A stretch of DNA of 8,606 bases from an uncultured Mycoplasmatota bacterium (GTDB lineage: Bacteria > Bacillota_I > Bacilli_A > RF39 > UBA660): assembly GCA_946491675.1 (NCBI GenBank), contig CAMLYN010000042.1, positions 1 through 8,606 of the forward strand, in the 5' to 3' direction. Shown piece after piece: positions 6,100 to 8,606 of the stretch. The notes beneath the pieces were generated by a model that was given only the letters and a program-made list of their open reading frames with translations, was not told the origin of the DNA and searched no databases. A program made the position numbers and the translations under genes. The stretch's first letter is position 1. The number at the start of each line of letters is the position of its first letter.

Positions 6100-6429
6100 A
6101 TGCAAAATAACTTTAAAACAATAAGGCAAAAGCGTGGGGAACTACAAATTAAAGTCGCTATGGCTTTAAATACTACCCAAGAATCTATATCATCTTATGA
6201 AACTGGCAGGATTTTCCCAAGCCCTGATATGCTTATTAAACTTGCTGACTACTACAATACTTCTATTGACTATCTATTATGCAGAACTAAATACGACTTA
6301 CCTATAAATGACATCAAGCCTAATAATATTTCTGATACTGACTTTATGCTACTAAATAAAATTAACAAATTATCTACTATTAACAAAGCCAAAGCGGAAG
6401 CCTATATCGATGGCTTAAATAATAACTAA
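6100..6429 (+). CDS. XRE/Cro-CI-type helix-turn-helix transcriptional regulator
   Basis: The 109-aa product has an N-terminal helix-turn-helix domain (about 5-60): FKTIRQKRGELQIKVAMALN, then TQESISSYETGRIFPS and MLIKLADYYNTSIDYLL, the standard layout of small phage and ICE repressors. The C-terminal part (about 75-109) is helical and may dimerise (NKINKLSTINKAKAEAYIDG). There is no peptidase domain. A strong AGGAGGGG lies just before the ATG at 6100. It is the only plus-strand gene in the element, divergent from the membrane protein gene. It probably represses one or both promoters in the shared region and may hold the element quiescent. Its coding strand has more C than G (62 to 41), following the strand bias of the whole element. 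Confidence 0.92.
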   Translation: MQNNFKTIRQKRGELQIKVAMALNTTQESISSYETGRIFPSPDMLIKLADYYNTSIDYLLCRTKYDLPINDIKPNNISDTDFMLLNKINKLSTINKAKAEAYIDGLNNN

Positions 6430-6437
6430 CTACTTCA

Positions 6438-6475
6438 AGGCTATATATCATTACTATATATATCCTTTTTATTTT
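6438..6475 (+). terminator. Rho-independent terminator of the XRE gene
   Basis: AGGCTATATAT (6438-6448), a 7-nt loop and ATATATATCCT (6456-6466) form an 11-bp stem with one mismatch, followed by TTTTTATTTT. It lies 9 nt after the XRE stop codon. The stem is mostly A-T, so strength is moderate. Confidence 0.6.
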
Positions 6476-6663
6476 ACCTTATTCTACACCACCACTTCTA
6501 AATAAATCATATTATAATTTATTATCTAAATAATATCTTTCTAAAACTATTCTTATCTTTACTTTCTTACTCATCTAATATATTTATATATATTATCCTA
6601 ATACCAAAATAATATAAATTATATGATACTTAATATCTTACTTCCTATTCGCATTTTTCCCTT
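6476..6663. other. AT-rich spacer between convergent genes, nothing recognisable
   Basis: The spacer has no open frame or clear hairpin. Over 6431-6663 the plus strand has 43 C and only 4 G, so the strand bias is as strong here as in genes. Confidence 0.6.
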
Positions 6664-7515
6664 TTAAAATGGGCTATCTTCTTCCTTTCGCTTACGACTT
6701 ATGCTCAAATCTTTCTGACCTTTATTATAATTTTCTGCAATTTTACTAAATCTTACTTGTTCCATAAACTCCTTTTGCATTTTCTCATCATCTTCCTTAC
6801 TCAATTCTAAAAAATAATCTCTTATATCTATAAACTTACTTTCTATCTTTTCTAATCGCTTTAAATATTTTTCATCACTCATAGGCTTAGCTTTATGCTC
6901 TCTAATTAACTTTATCTTCGCACTCTTCATTTTTAAATATTCATAATAATACTGCTTTAAACTATACTTCAAATCTTCTTCGCCACTATAATTACAATGG
7001 CAAAATTTCACTTCTTCACTTTGCCATATAAAATAATCAGCCATTTTTACATTACATTTTTTCTTATATACTTCTTTTTTACCTAAATCTTCTAAATCAA
7101 ACTCCTTTACTATATGCTCATTTTCTATATTCTTCCAATTCTTATCTATATAGGCTTTAATCGCATTTCTAGCCGCATAACTTGGCTTACTAACTATTAT
7201 TATATGCAAATGCCAATCAACATAATAATCGCCTTTATACCAACCATTAGCCATAACATTATTTATATTAACTATCTTTTTAGGGCGACCTCTTTTTCCG
7301 CTTACTTCATATCTTATACTACTTACTTCTTTTTTTAATCTACTTATACCTATAATTGCTGACGCTTGCCAACCTTTTCTTTTACACAAATCATCTATAA
7401 ACTGCTTTAATCTTTTCGCATATTTCATTGCTTCTTCTTTATCTTTAAACTTTTTATTTATATCAATTGTCCCAATTCCTAATTTCTTCTTTGACATACA
7501 ACAACAACCTTTCAT
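6664..7515 (-). CDS. Probable HUH-type replication initiator (rolling-circle Rep-like)
   Basis: The 283-aa product carries a His-hydrophobe-His metal motif in a beta strand, VDWHLHIIIVSK (His102, His104), preceded by a possible motif 1 strand (QASAIIGISR, 50-59). A candidate catalytic Tyr161 lies in MADYFIWQSEEVKF, resembling the Y-x-x-K/x-Q-S motif of Firmicutes rolling-circle initiators. The C-terminal third is charged and helical. HUH enzymes nick one strand and stay bound through Tyr to start rolling-circle replication or transfer. The usual motif Lys is replaced by Trp, so activity needs testing. AGGAG is only 3 nt before the ATG at 7515; the ATG at 7497 with AAAGG upstream is an alternative. 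The gene lies next to the right att site with its own promoter. A plasmid-type relaxase is less likely at this size. Confidence 0.6.
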   Translation of the reverse strand: MKGCCCMSKKKLGIGTIDINKKFKDKEEAMKYAKRLKQFIDDLCKRKGWQASAIIGISRLKKEVSSIRYEVSGKRGRPKKIVNINNVMANGWYKGDYYVDWHLHIIIVSKPSYAARNAIKAYIDKNWKNIENEHIVKEFDLEDLGKKEVYKKKCNVKMADYFIWQSEEVKFCHCNYSGEEDLKYSLKQYYYEYLKMKSAKIKLIREHKAKPMSDEKYLKRLEKIESKFIDIRDYFLELSKEDDEKMQKEFMEQVRFSKIAENYNKGQKDLSISRKRKEEDSPF

Positions 7516-7521
7516 CTGCTC

Positions 7522-7544
7522 CTATATATATTATACTTAAAAAA
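7522..7544 (-). promoter_or_regulatory. Promoter of the Rep-like gene (copy 2 of the shared promoter segment)
   Basis: TATAAT lies on the minus strand (plus 7530-7535) inside the 23-bp segment that is identical to 2806-2828. It would start transcription within a few bases of the ribosome binding site, giving a very short leader. No good -35 is present. Confidence 0.5.
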
Positions 7545-7612
7545 TATACCTAAAAACTCAAATACAATAAAAAAAAACAACTATTTTATTAAAATAATTG
7601 CCTATACTATAT

Positions 7613-8563
7613 TTAAACTAACATAACTTTCCACTTCATAAACAAACTCAAATGGCTTTCTACTTCTCGCATTAACCCATCTATCAAACTTAGCCACTGC
7701 ATTTTTATAGTTGTTATGTGGATTGAAGGAGCAACAGCTTTTAATTTAATTCCATAACGACTGCCTTGTTTAATTATTTCTGGTGTTTCTAATTTCATAT
7801 CATTTAAAGTTGGGCTTGCCACGCCATAACCAGTTGTTTTGACCATTTTTAAAGCTATTTTGATTTGATCATATTCTTGTTTAGCTTCGTTATAGTCTTG
7901 AAATAACATTAATAAATCTGCTCGATTAGTTACATCCACACCAATAATATCTTTCAAAATTTGATTATATAAAGTGTTAGGTGATTGTAAAGTTAATGTA
8001 ATCTCACCAGTTGAAGTATCAACATTAGATAAATAAGATTTACTAATATATTCACAATCATTAAAATGACTTGTTATATGTTCAATATCTCTTATTTTTT
8101 CTACTTCAATAACACTTTCTTTTATTTTATCCATGTATATTTGTTTTAACCAATGATCATGATTTAAACAAGCTATCCACTCTGGCATTTCAATTTTAAC
8201 TTCTACTACTGGGAATTCATATAAAGCTTCTTTTAAAATATTATAAATATCTCTTTCTGTCATATTCTCTACACTAATTGGTAAGACTGGTACACCATAG
8301 CTTTCTCTTAAACTATCGGCTAAATTTTCTGTTTCTGGCAGCATCGGATGTACTGAGTTTAAAATAACAATAAAAGGCTTACCGATTTCTTTTAATTCAC
8401 TAACTACCCTTTGTTCAGCTTCAACATAGCTATTTCTATTTATTTCACCAATTGAGCCATCAGTAGTTACAACAATACCAATACTTGAATGATCTTTAAT
8501 TACTTTTTCTGTTCCTATTTCAGCAGCTTCAATGAAAGGTATTTCCTCATCATACCAGGGAGA
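7613..8563 (-). CDS. spoIVA: SpoIVA, internal and central part (5' half of a split gene) with a chimeric tail
   Basis: SpoIVA sequence runs without a stop from SPWYDEEIPF (8563) through EAAEIGTEKVIK, TTDGSIGEI, GKPFIVILNSV, REALYEFPVVEV, HDHWLKQ, LYNQILKDIIGVDV, MVKTTGYGVASP and IKQGSRYGIKLKAVAPSIH (ending 7718). All of these align by eye with Bacillus SpoIVA. This is the back of the ATPase domain and the middle domain; the Walker A region is not in the window. After APSIH the frame enters the element and reads a foreign 34-residue tail (ITTIKMQWLSL...) to a stop at 7613. The correct continuation is at 495-770. The ATG at 8344 is an internal Met (HPMLPETEN), not the start. Upstream of 8563 the similarity ends abruptly and a stop lies at 8602-8600, so the 5' end is also broken here. 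Confidence 0.92.
   Translation of the reverse strand, partial: SPWYDEEIPFIEAAEIGTEKVIKDHSSIGIVVTTDGSIGEINRNSYVEAEQRVVSELKEIGKPFIVILNSVHPMLPETENLADSLRESYGVPVLPISVENMTERDIYNILKEALYEFPVVEVKIEMPEWIACLNHDHWLKQIYMDKIKESVIEVEKIRDIEHITSHFNDCEYISKSYLSNVDTSTGEITLTLQSPNTLYNQILKDIIGVDVTNRADLLMLFQDYNEAKQEYDQIKIALKMVKTTGYGVASPTLNDMKLETPEIIKQGSRYGIKLKAVAPSIHITTIKMQWLSLIDGLMREVESHLSLFMKWKVMLV
7692..7745. other. Right attachment site (junction with spoIVA 5' half)
   Basis: The element-side arm AGCCACTGCATTTTTATAG (7692-7710) and the core ATGTG (7716-7720) are followed by spoIVA DNA from 7721. The arm pairs with the inverted arm at 782-800; in the joined circle 18 nt separate them and the core is central. The host-side sequence from here plus the host side of the left junction rebuilds the empty attB inside the codons for APSIHMFRV. 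Confidence 0.8.
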
Positions 8564-8606
8564 ACCTTTAAAGTGATACCAAAAAATTAAAAATATACGT
8601 TACTTT
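8564..8606. other. Non-SpoIVA sequence upstream of the spoIVA 5' half
   Basis: The 43 bp do not encode the expected SpoIVA residues before T/S-P-W in any frame. The continuing frame has a TAA at 8602-8600, and the other two frames have stops or no similarity. This may be the edge of a second insertion, a decayed gene or a sequence artefact at a contig end. Confidence 0.5.

Larger units (their letters stand above)
769..7715. mobile_element. Skin-like integrated element splitting spoIVA
   Basis: About 6947 bp lie between two copies of the core ATGTG (769-773 and 7716-7720), each placed in the same SpoIVA codons. Supporting observations: SpoIVA homology stops at both cores; joining the flanks restores the frame; joining the element ends makes an inverted-repeat attP; a large serine recombinase gene abuts one end; and base composition changes sharply at the borders. 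Contents are two serine recombinases, a probable HUH initiator, an XRE regulator, an ADP-ribosylglycohydrolase and a surface protein. No capsid, tail, relaxase or conjugation genes are seen, so it is neither a complete prophage nor a self-transmissible ICE. By position and architecture it resembles the skin element of sigK. Confidence 0.9.

Noticed and set aside
769..7715. Prophage or conjugative element
   Set aside because: No capsid, portal, terminase, lysis, coupling or type IV secretion genes are present. The element is too small and holds only recombination, replication-like, regulatory and cargo genes.
7613..8344. Independent gene starting at ATG 8344
   Set aside because: SpoIVA similarity continues upstream in the same frame to 8563 and the ATG is an internal Met, so this is part of spoIVA, not a separate gene.

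Overview
The window comes from a very AT-rich, low-GC Gram-positive (Firmicutes/Bacillota) genome of a spore former or a recent descendant of one. The evidence is a recognisable spoIVA (spore coat ATPase) followed downstream by the first codons of an HU gene, both on the minus strand, with AGGAGG-type ribosome binding sites and a spoIVA-to-HU gene order like that of Bacillus.

The main result is that spoIVA is split. Its 5' part lies at 7718-8563 and its last 91 codons lie at 495-770. Between them sits a foreign element of about 6.95 kb (about 769-7715). Both junctions carry the same 5 bp, ATGTG on the plus strand (769-773 and 7716-7720). Joining the halves through this core restores the SpoIVA frame exactly, giving APSIHMFRVDVE across the join. 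Joining the element ends gives a near-perfect inverted repeat around the core, as expected of a large serine recombinase attP. The element carries its own large serine recombinase against one junction. The layout is that of the skin element in sigK: an intervening sequence in a mother-cell sporulation gene that could be removed precisely in the terminally differentiating mother cell. Regulated excision is inference; the sequence shows the split, the recombinase and the att sites.

Element layout, from the spoIVA 3' half rightwards: large serine recombinase (763-2394, minus); a 90-aa protein in the same operon (2404-2676); a small resolvase/invertase-type serine recombinase with a 75-aa partner (2880-3707); a 360-bp gene-free stretch with repeats; an ADP-ribosylglycohydrolase (4071-5012) flanked by about 95-bp direct repeats; a two-TM surface protein (5144-5971); a divergent XRE-type repressor (6100-6429, the only plus-strand gene); and a probable HUH rolling-circle replication initiator (6664-7515). 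Integration, excision, possible replication of the excised circle, a regulator and cargo are therefore all present in a compact unit.

Two further features stand out. The element has an extreme strand asymmetry, with G nearly absent from the plus strand even outside genes. Also, the spoIVA reading frame appears broken a second time at the right edge of the window (about 8564-8606), so the gene may carry another interruption beyond the window.
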